64,000 nt of DNA, taken from NCBI RefSeq assembly GCF_019039255.1, contig NZ_CP077062.1, forward strand, positions 558,001 to 622,000, read 5' to 3'. The notes below the pieces were generated by a model. The model was given only the letters and a program-made list of their open reading frames with translations, had not been told where the DNA came from and did no database searches. Position numbers and translations under genes: made by a program. This DNA comes from Nocardioides panacis. GTDB lineage: Bacteria; Actinomycetota; Actinomycetes; Propionibacteriales; Nocardioidaceae. Shown piece by piece: positions 37,437 through 45,927 of the stretch (its first letter is position 1; every line of letters starts with the position of its first letter).

Positions 37437-38345
37437 CTATCCCGGCGTGGGCACGACGCGGTCCGACTCGAGCCGGTCGAACAGCTCGAGGAAGCAGGCG
37501 AGCGTCGAGCGGTGCCCGGCGAACCCGGCGGCCCGGCTCCGGGCCAGGTCCTGCTCGCGGAGCCCCTCGCGGGCGGCGAGCGCGGCCCACACCGGTGCGG
37601 CGCCGGCCATCTGCTGCTCCAGGGGGCGCGGGCGGGCGTCGTACCCCTCGGCGCGGACGCCGAGGCGGTCGGCCAGCCGCGGCCACATCCAGCGCCACCG
37701 GAAGACGTCCCCGTTGGCCACGTTGAACGCGGTGTCGGAGGCGGCCGGCGTGGTGGCGGCCCAGTGCATCTGCTCGGCCAGCAGCCCGGCGTCGGTCATG
37801 TCGGTCACGCCGTTCCACTGGGTCTCGGACCCCGGGAACACGAACGGCAGGTCCTGCTCGCGGCAGACGGCCGCTGCGCCGCGAGCGGCCGATGATGGTG
37901 TGGGCCCGGTGCACGCTCCAGGTGAAGCCGTCGCGCTCCGCGGCCGCGAACAGCTCGTCCTCCTGGGCGTAGTAGAAGTTCGGGCAGGGCAGCCGGTCCT
38001 CGTCCTCGTGGAACGGGGTGTCCGGGACGTCGCCCTCGCCGTACGCCTCGAACGGCCCGAGATAGTGCTTGAGCCCGGTCACCAGCGCGACGTGGCGGAC
38101 CGACCCCGCGGGCCGGACGGCCTCCAGGACGTCGCGGACCATCGCGCCGTTCACGCGGATGTTCTCCGCCTCGGTCTCCTGGCGCGCCCAGGCGGTGACG
38201 AAGACGTGCGTCGGGCGGTGCCCGGCGAGAGCCTCGGCCAGCCCGGCTGCGTCGGTGAGGTCGGCCAGCCGGCGTCCACGAGCAGCCGGGACAGGGCGTC
38301 CCCGGAGATGCCGGTGGCGCCGACGACGAGGGCGGTGTGCGGGGT
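37437..38345 (-). pseudogene. NAD-dependent epimerase/SDR pseudogene
   Basis: Three pieces in different frames together resemble a full SDR epimerase. Piece 1 has the Rossmann motif LVVGATGISGDALSRLLVDAGW. It jumps directly to ADLTDAAGLAEALAGHRPTH, with about 20-25 residues missing. Piece 2 includes HVALVTGLKHYLGPFEAYGEG and ends at RAHTIIG, after which about 15 residues are missing before CREQDLPFVFPGSETQWNGV. Both losses shift the frame and neither is at a homopolymer. No start codon is evident at the 5' end. This looks like true decay rather than sequencing error. Ends are approximate. Confidence 0.75.
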
Positions 38346-38393
38346 GGGGGAGTCCCTCCCGCCGAGGCTGGGGGGTGCCCTAACCGCCGCCGG

Positions 38394-38480
38394 TCACAGG
38401 TCGGGGTGCAGCAGCCAGTCGCGAACGAGGGCGGCGACCGTGCCCGCGGTGACGGTGGTTCCGATGATCATGGCCAACAT
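38394..38480 (-). CDS. Possible 28-aa membrane peptide
   Basis: ATG 38478-38480 opens MLAMIIGTTVTAGTVAALVR and ends DWLLHPDL. It would be a single hydrophobic helix with a charged end. AGGA lies just upstream. It sits 49 bp upstream of the epimerase remnant on the same strand. No homologue is known to me and chance is a serious alternative. Confidence 0.3.
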   Translation of the reverse strand: MLAMIIGTTVTAGTVAALVRDWLLHPDL

Positions 38481-38546
38481 GTCCTGGTTGTTCCCCGGTC
38501 GGCCAGGACAAAACTCCCCGAGTCCGGCAGACGTCTAGTCCGCGTG

Positions 38547-38573
38547 TAACCCCGGGGGCCCTCCGAACGATAA
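38547..38573 (+). promoter_or_regulatory. Possible FliA/WhiG-like promoter
   Basis: TAAC, exactly 15 nt, then AACGATAA, compared with the sigma-28 consensus TAAA-N15-GCCGATAA (9 of 12 positions). It ends 25 nt upstream of the small-protein start at 38599. Pattern match only. Confidence 0.3.
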
Positions 38574-38598
38574 CCGTGGCGAGGAGTGGGGGAATGGG

Positions 38599-38772
38599 AT
38601 GAACACTTTCGAGCTGGAGCTGCTGTCCGAGTGGGACGAGCGGGAGACGTCCGAGGTGCTGGTCGAGTTCGTTCGGCAGCGCCGAAGGTTGCCGAGCTAC
38701 GACGACCTGGTCGAGCAGTCACGCAAGAAGGTTCCTCGGTGCACCGACCTCCGGGCTGCGAGTGGGGGCTGA
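38599..38772 (+). CDS. Small conserved protein, 57 aa (paralogue at 28.5 kb)
   Basis: ATG 38599 follows GAGGAGTGGGGGAATGGG. The protein begins MNTFELELLSEWDERETSEV, then LVEFVRQRRRLPSYDDLVEQ and a basic tail with one Cys (KKVPRCTDLRAASGG). It shares the pattern of the 49-aa protein at 28512-28661 and is oriented oppositely. It has no signal peptide or membrane segment. A probable helical regulator or partner protein; function unknown. Confidence 0.65.
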   Translation: MNTFELELLSEWDERETSEVLVEFVRQRRRLPSYDDLVEQSRKKVPRCTDLRAASGG

Positions 38773-39109
38773 AGCGGCCCGGAGGCCGGGAGGCCGTCAG
38801 GCAAGGTCGAGCTCCCAGCGCACGAAGTCCGTCGCGGCGGCGTACTCCGCCCAGCGGGCCACGTGGATGGGACGGGGACGTCGACCGAAGAGGGCGGCCA
38901 GGGGGGGCCGCCACGAGTGCGCGGATCACGTAGAGAAGCCTAGGAGCATCAGGCGCGTGCCACCAGTGCCACGCGCTGTATGGGGGATGAACTCCTGGGT
39001 GCCCGGGGGGCCTCGGGCGCGGATCCGCGCACTCGCCGACCCATCTGCCGTCGTGGGTGTGGCGAACCCGGGGTGACAGCCTGCCCCGCCGGACGGAGTT
39101 CACCCCGCC
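38773..39109. other. Intergenic region, no supported gene
   Basis: These 337 bp between the small-protein gene and the sigma factor gene contain only open frames without sensible composition or start signals. The slightly less GC-rich part (about 38925-38990) may hold the sigma-factor promoter. I see no RNA gene. Confidence 0.4.
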
Positions 39110-39691
39110 ATGTCCGCCCTGTCCGCCCTGCCCCTGGAGCTGCTGGTGCGCCGGGTCGCCCAGCACGACGTCGAGGCCTTCTCGGAGGTGTACGACGAGC
39201 TCTCGGCCTCGGTCCTCAGGGCCGCCCTGCGGGTCACCCAGGACCACGGCCTGGCCGAGGACGTGACCCAGGAGGTCTTCGCGTGGCTGTGGCGCGAGGC
39301 CGACCGGTTCGACGGCTCCCAGGGCTCGGTCCGGGCCTGGGTGCACACGGTCGCTCGGCGCCGGGCCATCGACTGCGTGCGCCGCGAGGACACCTGGCGG
39401 CGGCGCGGCCAGCTGGAGGCTCCCGGCCCGCACGACCACGTGATCGACGCGGTGCTCGCCGCACAGAGCCACGAGCACCTGCGCCAGGTGATGACCGTGC
39501 TCACCGCGCGGCAGCAGGAGGCGATCACCCTGGCCTACTTCGGCGACCGGTCCTACGGGCAGGTCGCCGACCAGCTCGACGTGACCCTCACCGCGCTCAA
39601 GGCGCGGATCCGTGCCGGGCTGGCCCGCATGCGTCACCAGCTGCTCACCGACGGGGACGGGCCGGCCGGCGGGTCGGCACGGGGCTACTGA
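39110..39691 (+). CDS. ECF-type RNA polymerase sigma factor
   Basis: A 193-aa sigma-70 family protein. Region 2: FSEVYDELSASVLRAALRVT, GLAEDVTQEVFAWLWREADR and RAWVHTVARRRAIDCVRRED. Region 4: LTARQQEAITLAYFGDRSYGQ then VADQLDVTLTALKARIRAGLARMR. This is a SigK-like arrangement. ATG 39110 follows GGAG. No anti-sigma gene with a zinc-binding motif is adjacent; a 42-aa frame on the other strand overlaps its end. The target promoters are unknown. Confidence 0.92.
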   Translation: MSALSALPLELLVRRVAQHDVEAFSEVYDELSASVLRAALRVTQDHGLAEDVTQEVFAWLWREADRFDGSQGSVRAWVHTVARRRAIDCVRREDTWRRRGQLEAPGPHDHVIDAVLAAQSHEHLRQVMTVLTARQQEAITLAYFGDRSYGQVADQLDVTLTALKARIRAGLARMRHQLLTDGDGPAGGSARGY

Positions 39692-39813
39692 ACGGTCCGG
39701 GAGACGTCCTCGTCGAGGACCACCGACCAGGCCATCTGCTCCTCGAGCGTGGGCACCGTGGTCGCCTGCTCCGGAGCGTTCTCCGGTCGTGTGATCGTCC
39801 GCATGACACTCAT
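39685..39813 (-). CDS. Possible 42-aa acidic protein
   Basis: ATG 39811-39813 gives MSVMRTITRPENAPEQATTV, then a helix LEEQMAWSVVLDEDVSRTVQ. A second ATG lies three codons later. The composition (acidic, Gln/Glu-rich, no low complexity) looks protein-like, but no strong ribosome binding site is present. It overlaps the sigma factor's last 7 bp in convergent orientation. Unrecognised. Confidence 0.4.
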   Translation of the reverse strand: MSVMRTITRPENAPEQATTVPTLEEQMAWSVVLDEDVSRTVQ

Positions 39814-39956
39814 GTGTCCCGCTGCGGCCCCGGTGAATCACCCGGCGGCTGAATTTATCCGAAGAACCTTCCGGCCCGGGTCGCCGACGGGGGTCTTCCG
39901 GGGCTCGGGGCCGCGCCCTACGGTGGGTCTCCGGCGGCACGGGGGACGAGACGGGG

Positions 39957-41397
39957 GTGGTCGCGGTGGACGTGGGCGACGGTGACGAGCGGCTGCGGCT
40001 GTCCGACGTGGGCAGGCTCGCCCGGGGCGTACGACGCCGCGTGGTCGGTGCGGCGCGGGCCGCGGACCGGCCCACCTTCCCCCAGCTGATCACCGCGCAC
40101 CTGGAGGCGGCGCTGGGTGACCTGGAGGTGGTCGAGGACTCCTGGCCGCCCTACGAGCTGGTCAACGTGCAGACCGGGCTGGACGTCTGGCTGGCGTCCG
40201 GGGACCGCTCGCACCGCCTGGTCGGCATGGTCAACCACCAGCACCGGCAGTTCGGTCTGGGGGACCTGCTGCAGAGGGAGCCCTTCGGGCACGGCCCGGC
40301 CCCGGGCAACGTCTCCTGGACCAGTCTCGCGGCCGGCCCCGACGGGCAGGTGAAGCAGGCGGTGCGCGCCGGGGTCTACCTCGTCCTCGACGGCGACGCC
40401 CGGCTCGCGGTGATGGTGCTGACCGCCGACCCGGACAGCGGGCGCGGTCAGGTCCAGGTGCACGTGGTCGCGGACCGGCCGGGCGTGGCGGCGGCGGCCG
40501 CCGCGGAGATCCGCCGGCTGGCGCTGGTGCACAACGTGTTCCGTGGGCAGGTGATCTCCTTCGGCCACGACCTGTTCGGGGACCGCGACGCGGCGCTGCG
40601 GTTCCACCGCCGGCCGCGCCTGAGCGGCAGCGACGTGATCCTGCCGCCGGAGACGCTGGCCGCGATCCGCCGCCAGGTGGTCGGCGTCGCGGAGCACCGC
40701 GAGCGGCTGCTGGCCGCCCGCCAGCACCTCAAGCGGGGGCTGCTCCTGTACGGGCCGCCCGGCGTCGGCAAGACGCACTCGGTGCGCTACCTCGTCAGCC
40801 AGCTCGCGGGCGTCACGATCGTCGAGCTCACCGGGGCCTCCCTGCATCTGGTCGGCGCGGCCTGCTCGGTCGCCCGGGCCCTGCAGCCGGCGATGGTCGT
40901 GGTCGAGGACGTCGACCTGATCGCGGAGGACCGGGGCAGGTATCCCGGCGAGCACCCGCTGCTCTTCCAGCTGCTCAACGAGATGGACGGGCTGGCCGAG
41001 GACGCCGACGTGGTCTTCCTGCTCACCACCAACCGCGCCGACCTGCTCGAGCCGGCCCTGGCCGCGCGCCCCGGGCGCGTCGACCAGGCGGTCGCGCTCG
41101 GGCTCCCCGACGCCGCCGCCCGGCGGCAGCTGTTCGAGCTCTACCGCGGGGACCTCGAGGTCGACGCCGGCCGGCTCGACGCGGTGCTCGAGCGCACCGA
41201 CGGCGTCACCGCGTCCTTCCTCAAGGAGCTGCTGCGCCGGGCGGCGCTGGTCGCGGCGACCTCGACGGCCGGCGGCCCCCCTCAGGGTCGGTGCAGACCA
41301 CCTCGACGCGGCGCTGGACGAGCTGCTGGACACCCGCAACGCGATGACGCGGGTGCTGCTGGGCGGCCGGAGCGAGGCCGGCCGCACCGACCCCTAG
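39957..41397 (+). CDS. AAA+ family ATPase (apparent frameshift)
   Basis: About 479 aa after correction. An N-terminal half of about 240 residues of unknown fold is followed by an AAA+ core: Walker A LLLYGPPGVGKTHSVRYL, Walker B MVVVEDVDLI, sensor LLTTNRADLLEPAL with arginine finger RPGRVDQAV. This resembles single-ring BCS1/CDC48-like ATPases with a custom N-domain. GTG 39957 is likely. A six-C run at 41276-41281 shifts the frame; one base fewer gives the ending RVGADHLDAALDELLD to EAGRTDP and a TAG at 41395-41397, which interlocks with the convergent regulator's stop. The substrate is unknown. Confidence 0.78.
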
Positions 41398-42860
41398 CGA
41401 CCGGGGATGCGGACGTCGTACTGCGCGATCTTGCGGTAGACCGTCGCCCGGCTGATCCCGAGCTCCGCCGCGGCGTCCTTCGCCGTCGCGCCCGGCCGGG
41501 TCAGCGCCCGCACGAGCATCTCGCGCTCGAAGGCCTCGACGGGCCCGAGCCGGTGCCGGGAGCCCGAGAGGATCTCCGCCGGCAGCTGGCGCACGTCGAT
41601 CGTGTCGCCGCGCGAGACCGCCTCCCGGACCACCCGGGCGAGCTGGTCGGCGTTGCCGGGCCAGGAGTAGCCGCGCAGCGCCCGAGCCGCCGCGGGCGTG
41701 ATCGGCACGTCGCGGCCGCGGGCCCGCCGGGCGAGGTGCTCGGCCAGCAGGGGCACGTCGTCCGGCCGCTCCCGCAGCGGCGGGACCTGCACGACGGTGT
41801 CCACCAGCGGGGCCAGCGGGCCGGGCAGGGCGAGGAGCTCCTCGGCGGTCAGGGACAGCGCGAGCGGCACCGCCCCGAGGTGCTGGGTGCGGACCAGGTC
41901 GCCGAGCCGCCCGGCCGCCCAGGCCGGGAGGTGGTCGACGTCGCGGACCACGACCCCGGTGTCCGGCTTGCCGAGCTCGGGCCCCCACAGCGACAGCCAG
42001 GCCTCGACGTCCTGCGGGGCCGGGCAGGTCGCGCTGAGGATCCGGTCCCGTGGGTGCACGCGCCGGTGCGCGAGGGCCAGCAGCGTCGCCCGCCCGGAGC
42101 CGGGCTCGCCGACCGCCGCGACCACCCGGCCGGCGCTCATCGCCCGCTCGGCCTGCGCGAGCGCGTCGGCCCAGGCCGGGGACAGGTCGCGCAGCGCCCC
42201 GGCGCCGGGCTCGAGGTGCGCGGAGCGGACCCGGAAGACCTCGCCGCGCGACGCCGGCCGGGCGGACCGGCCGCGGGAGCGGGCCAGCATCAGCGCGGCG
42301 GTGTTGCCGGCCGCGGACTGGGCCAGCGCGAGCAGCAGCCGGTCCGACGAGCGCGACCAGGTGGTGAGGTTCACCGCGCCTTCGAGGCGGCCGCTCACCG
42401 GGTCGAAGACCGGGACCGCCGCACAGGTGTAGGTGCACAGGCTGGCGCTGTAGTGCTCGTCGGCGCGCACCACGCTGGCGGTGCGGTCGGCCAGCGCGAG
42501 ACCGAGCCCGTTGGTGCCCGCGTCCCGCTCGGAGAAGGCGAACCCGGGCGCCAGGTGGACCGCGTCGAGGGCGGTGAGCAGGCTGGTGTCGCCGCTGAGC
42601 CGGCTGAGCACCAGCCCGTCGCTGTCGGTGAGCATCAGGCTGACCGGCTCGTCCATCAGGGTCGCGTGCAGGCCGGTGAGCACCTCGTTGCCGCACTGCA
42701 CGAACAGCGACTCCTCGACCCCGGTGCCGGCGAACACCGGCTCGACGGTCTCGAGGGAGACGCCGTAGTCCTCGCTGCGCTGCCAGGACGCGAGCAGCCG
42801 CGAGGGCACCTCGGCGCCGTGCCCGTCGCGCGCCCGACGTGGAAGTCGCCCCTCCGCCAT
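41394..42860 (-). CDS. Fis-type transcriptional activator, MimR/AcoR-like
   Basis: A 488-aa regulator. The N-terminal half is a GAF-type sensor (SRLLASWQRSEDYGVSLETV, LAPGFAFSERDAGTNGLGLA). The middle is an AAA domain with a weak P-loop (VGEPGSGRATLLAL) and no GAFTGA loop, so it cannot contact sigma-54. The C-terminus is a Fis-type helix-turn-helix (AKDAAAELGISRATVYRKIAQ). This matches MimR, which activates binuclear-iron propane/phenol/acetone monooxygenase operons in mycobacteria. It is divergent from an amidohydrolase gene normally found in those operons. GGAGGG precedes ATG 42858-42860. Confidence 0.85.
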   Translation of the reverse strand: MAEGRLPRRARDGHGAEVPSRLLASWQRSEDYGVSLETVEPVFAGTGVEESLFVQCGNEVLTGLHATLMDEPVSLMLTDSDGLVLSRLSGDTSLLTALDAVHLAPGFAFSERDAGTNGLGLALADRTASVVRADEHYSASLCTYTCAAVPVFDPVSGRLEGAVNLTTWSRSSDRLLLALAQSAAGNTAALMLARSRGRSARPASRGEVFRVRSAHLEPGAGALRDLSPAWADALAQAERAMSAGRVVAAVGEPGSGRATLLALAHRRVHPRDRILSATCPAPQDVEAWLSLWGPELGKPDTGVVVRDVDHLPAWAAGRLGDLVRTQHLGAVPLALSLTAEELLALPGPLAPLVDTVVQVPPLRERPDDVPLLAEHLARRARGRDVPITPAAARALRGYSWPGNADQLARVVREAVSRGDTIDVRQLPAEILSGSRHRLGPVEAFEREMLVRALTRPGATAKDAAAELGISRATVYRKIAQYDVRIPGR

Positions 42861-43005
42861 CGCGGTCCCTCCGTCCAGATGTCTCCGACGCTACCTCGCC
42901 GGGGTGTCGCAAAGTGAGACACGGAGGGTCCCCGGACGCGCCGTCGCGTTCCTACAGTCGGCAACGACGTGTGACGCCAGTCACCCGGAACGGAGACGAC
43001 CGCAG

Positions 43006-44043
43006 ATGTACACCAAGGACGGCGAGAAGTACTTCATCGTGGACGCGCACGTCGCGCTCTGGGACGCCCGGCCCGAGAACCAGCGCAACATCCACGGCAA
43101 GCAGTTCATCGACTGCTTCTACGACTACCACCGCAACCTCAGCCCGGAGTCCGAGGTGTGGACCTACGAGGAGTACCTCTACCAGGGCGGCGAGCGGTTG
43201 ATGAAGGACCTCTTCACCGACGGGTACGTCGACCACGCGATCTTCCAGCCGGCGTACCTCGGCGAGTTCTACCACTCCGGGTTCGGCCAGTCCGAGGAGG
43301 CGTCGGCGCTCGCCGAGGCGCACCCGGACAAGCTGACCTACAACCACAACTTCGACCCGCGCAACGGCGAGCAGGGCCTCGAGCAGCTGCACGCCGACGC
43401 CGAGCGGTTCGGCCTCAAGGGCGTCAAGCTCTACACCGCCGAGTGGCACGGGGAGTCCCGCGGCTGGAAGCTCGACGACCCGTGGGCGCGGCGCTACTTC
43501 GAGGCCTGCCGCGAGCTCGGCATCACCAACATCCACGTCCACAAGGGCCCGACGATCCGACCGCTGGACCGCGACGCGTTCGACGTCGCCGACATCGACC
43601 ACGTCGCCTCGGACTTCACCGACCTGAACTTCATCGTGGAGCACTGCGGGCTGCCCCGGCTGGAGGACTTCTGCTGGATCGCGACCCAGGAGCCCAACGT
43701 GCACGCGGGTCTCGCGGTCGCGATGCCGTTCATCCACACGCGCCCGAAGTACTTCGGGCAGATCCTCGGCGAGCTGCTCTACTGGGTCGGCGAGGACCGG
43801 ATCCAGTTCTCCAGCGACTACGCGATCTGGACCCCGCGCTGGCTGGTGGAGAGGTTCGTGGACTTCCAGATCCCCGACGAGCTCACGGAGTACGCCCCGG
43901 TCACCACCGCGCAGAAGAAGAAGATCCTCGGCCTGAACGCCGCGAAGATGTACGGCATCGACGTGCCCGCCGAGCTGCGGCTGCCGGACGCGGACGAGCC
44001 GGCCACCGGTCCCCGGGGCGCCGACGAGCTCTCGGCGGTCTGA
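43006..44043 (+). CDS. Amidohydrolase family protein of monooxygenase operons
   Basis: A 345-aa metal-dependent hydrolase of the amidohydrolase-2 group. It begins MYTKDGEKYFIVDAHVALWD, with an Asp-Ala-His metal motif, and has IHVHKGP, FIVEHCGLPRLEDFCW and FSSDYAIWTPRW as further metal or active-site segments. Close relatives lie directly after propane-type monooxygenase genes, where they are believed to support enzyme assembly or activity. GGAG lies 10 nt before ATG 43006. The next gene starts 1 bp after the stop. Confidence 0.85.
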   Translation: MYTKDGEKYFIVDAHVALWDARPENQRNIHGKQFIDCFYDYHRNLSPESEVWTYEEYLYQGGERLMKDLFTDGYVDHAIFQPAYLGEFYHSGFGQSEEASALAEAHPDKLTYNHNFDPRNGEQGLEQLHADAERFGLKGVKLYTAEWHGESRGWKLDDPWARRYFEACRELGITNIHVHKGPTIRPLDRDAFDVADIDHVASDFTDLNFIVEHCGLPRLEDFCWIATQEPNVHAGLAVAMPFIHTRPKYFGQILGELLYWVGEDRIQFSSDYAIWTPRWLVERFVDFQIPDELTEYAPVTTAQKKKILGLNAAKMYGIDVPAELRLPDADEPATGPRGADELSAV

Positions 44044-44044
44044 G

Positions 44045-44845
44045 ATGACGATCGCGCCGGAGCGGTCCCGCACCGCGGGCCGCGAGCCCGACGTACGGCG
44101 GGCGCTGGACGGCGTCGCGGACCCGGAGCTGGACGAGCCGATCACGGACCTGGGGTTCGTGCGCTCGGTCGCGGTGGCCGACGACGGCACCGTCGAGGTG
44201 CACCTGCGGCTGCCCACGTCGTTCTGCTCGCCGAGCTTCGCCTACCTGATGGCCGGCGACGCCAAGGACGCCGTCAGCGCTCTGCCCTGGGTCACCCGCG
44301 CGGTCGTCCAGCTCGACGACCACCACGACTCCGAGCTGATCAACCGCGGGCTGGCGGCGGACGCGGGCTACCTCGGCACGTTCGGGAACGAGGCCGAGAG
44401 CGACCTCGACGGGCTGCGGGAGACGTTCCGCCGCAAGGCGCACACCGCGGCGATGGAGCGGTCCCTGACCGGGCTGCTGCGCGCCGACCCGGACCTGGCG
44501 GAGACCGCGCTCGGCACCATGACGCTCGCCGACCTGCCCGCCGGCGACCGGTTCACCGCGGCGCTCCTGCAGCGCCGCGCCGCGCTGGGTCTGCCGGAGG
44601 ACCCGTCCGCGCTGGTGCTCGTCGACGAGCACGGGCAGGGGTACCCGCCGCACGAGGTGCCGCTGCGGCTGCGCCGGGCCCGCTCGACGCGGATCTCCAT
44701 CGACGGCAACGCGCACTTCTGCCGGGGCCTGCTCCGGACCCGCTACCCCGGCTCGGAGTCCGACCAGGCCGCGCGTCCCGAGGGCGCCGAGGCCACCGAA
44801 CCGACCTTCATCCCGCTGTCCGACCTCCAGGAGCACCCCCGATGA
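44045..44845 (+). CDS. MIP18/DUF59 metal-sulfur cluster assembly protein
   Basis: A 266-aa protein. The first 110 residues are a DUF59 (SufT/PaaD-like) domain: VRRALDGVADPELDEPITDL, GFVRSVAV, LRLPTSFCSPSFAYLMAGD with the conserved Cys. The rest is helical and specific to monooxygenase-operon members. Probably helps to load or repair a metal centre. It is 1 bp after the amidohydrolase gene and overlaps the alcohol dehydrogenase start by 4 bp, so the three form an operon. Confidence 0.82.
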   Translation: MTIAPERSRTAGREPDVRRALDGVADPELDEPITDLGFVRSVAVADDGTVEVHLRLPTSFCSPSFAYLMAGDAKDAVSALPWVTRAVVQLDDHHDSELINRGLAADAGYLGTFGNEAESDLDGLRETFRRKAHTAAMERSLTGLLRADPDLAETALGTMTLADLPAGDRFTAALLQRRAALGLPEDPSALVLVDEHGQGYPPHEVPLRLRRARSTRISIDGNAHFCRGLLRTRYPGSESDQAARPEGAEATEPTFIPLSDLQEHPR

Positions 44846-45877
44846 GCACGATGCGAGCCGTCCAGGTGGTGGGCTACCACCAGAACCTCGAGATGACCGA
44901 GGTGCCGGTGCCCGAGGCCACCGGCCCCTGGGACGTGATCGTGCGGATCGGCGGGGCCGGGGTGTGCCGCACCGACCTGCACATCCTCGAGGGCCAGTGG
45001 GCCGAGAAGTCCGGGGTGGCGCTGCCCTACACGATCGGGCACGAGAACGCCGGCTGGGTGCACGCGGTCGGCGCCGGCGTCACCAACGTCTCCGAGGGGG
45101 ACAAGGTGATCGTGCACCCGCTGATCACCTGCGGCCTGTGCCGCGCCTGCCGCTCGGGCGACGACGTGCACTGCGAGTCCAGCCAGTTCCCGGGCATCGA
45201 CACCGACGGGGGGCTACGCGGAGTACCTCCGGACCTCGGCCCGCAGCGTGGTCCGGATCGACGACTCCCTGGAGCCCTCCGACGTCGCGGCGCTCGCCGA
45301 CGCCGGCCTGACGGCCTACCACGCGGCGGCCAAGGCCGCCCGCCGGCTGGGGCCCCGGGACCGCGCCGTGGTGATCGGCGCCGGCGGCCTCGGGCACATC
45401 GGCATCCAGGTCCTCAAGGCCCTCACGTCCGCGGAGCTGATCGTCGTGGACCGCAACGCGGACGCGGTGGAGCTGGCCCGCACGATCGGCGCCGACCACG
45501 GCGTGGTCGCCGACGGCAACCACGTCGAGCAGGTCCTCGAGCTGACCGGCGGCCACGGTGCCGAGGTGGTCGTGGACTTCGTGGGGGAGGGCGGCGCGAC
45601 CGCCGAGGGGGTGCGGATGCTCCGGCAGGCCGGGGACTACCACGTCGTCGGGTACGGCGAGAACATCGACGTCCCGACGATCGACATCATCTCCACGGAG
45701 ATCAGCTTCGTCGGCAACCTGGTGGGCAGCTACAACGACCTGTGCGACCTGATGGTGCTGGCCGCCCGGGGCCAGGTGAAGCTGCACACGGCGAAGTACG
45801 CGCTCGACGGCTTCCAGACCGCGATCGACGACCTGGACGCCGGCCGGGTCCGCGGACGGGCGATCCTGCAGCCCTGA
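44842..45877 (+). CDS. Zinc-dependent alcohol dehydrogenase (apparent frameshift)
   Basis: About 344 aa after correction; a medium-chain dehydrogenase. Catalytic zinc ligands in GVCRTDLHILEGQW and GHENAGW; structural zinc in CGLCRACRSGDDVHC; Rossmann motif VVIGAGGLGHIGIQVL with Asp after VV (IVVDRN), indicating NAD. The frame breaks in a six-G run near 45206-45211; one base fewer gives DGGYAEYLRTSARSVVRIDD. The equivalent gene in propane-oxidation operons oxidises the alcohol produced by the monooxygenase. ATG overlaps the previous stop by 4 bp. Confidence 0.85.
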
Positions 45878-45887
45878 CCCGGGGCGA

Positions 45888-45903
45888 TCGGTCCGGGGAC
45901 CGA
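45888..45903. terminator. Small hairpin between convergent genes
   Basis: CGGTCC-GG-GGACCG plus one flanking pair lies in the 50-bp gap between the alcohol dehydrogenase and the convergent ABC permease. It could serve as a bidirectional terminator. No U-tract is present. Confidence 0.35.
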
Positions 45904-45927
45904 CCGCCTCGCGGGGGGCGGAACGCC

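Noticed and set aside
38773-39109. Possible small gene before the sigma factor
   Set aside because: Open frames there have no convincing start signals, and their composition looks like translated non-coding DNA.
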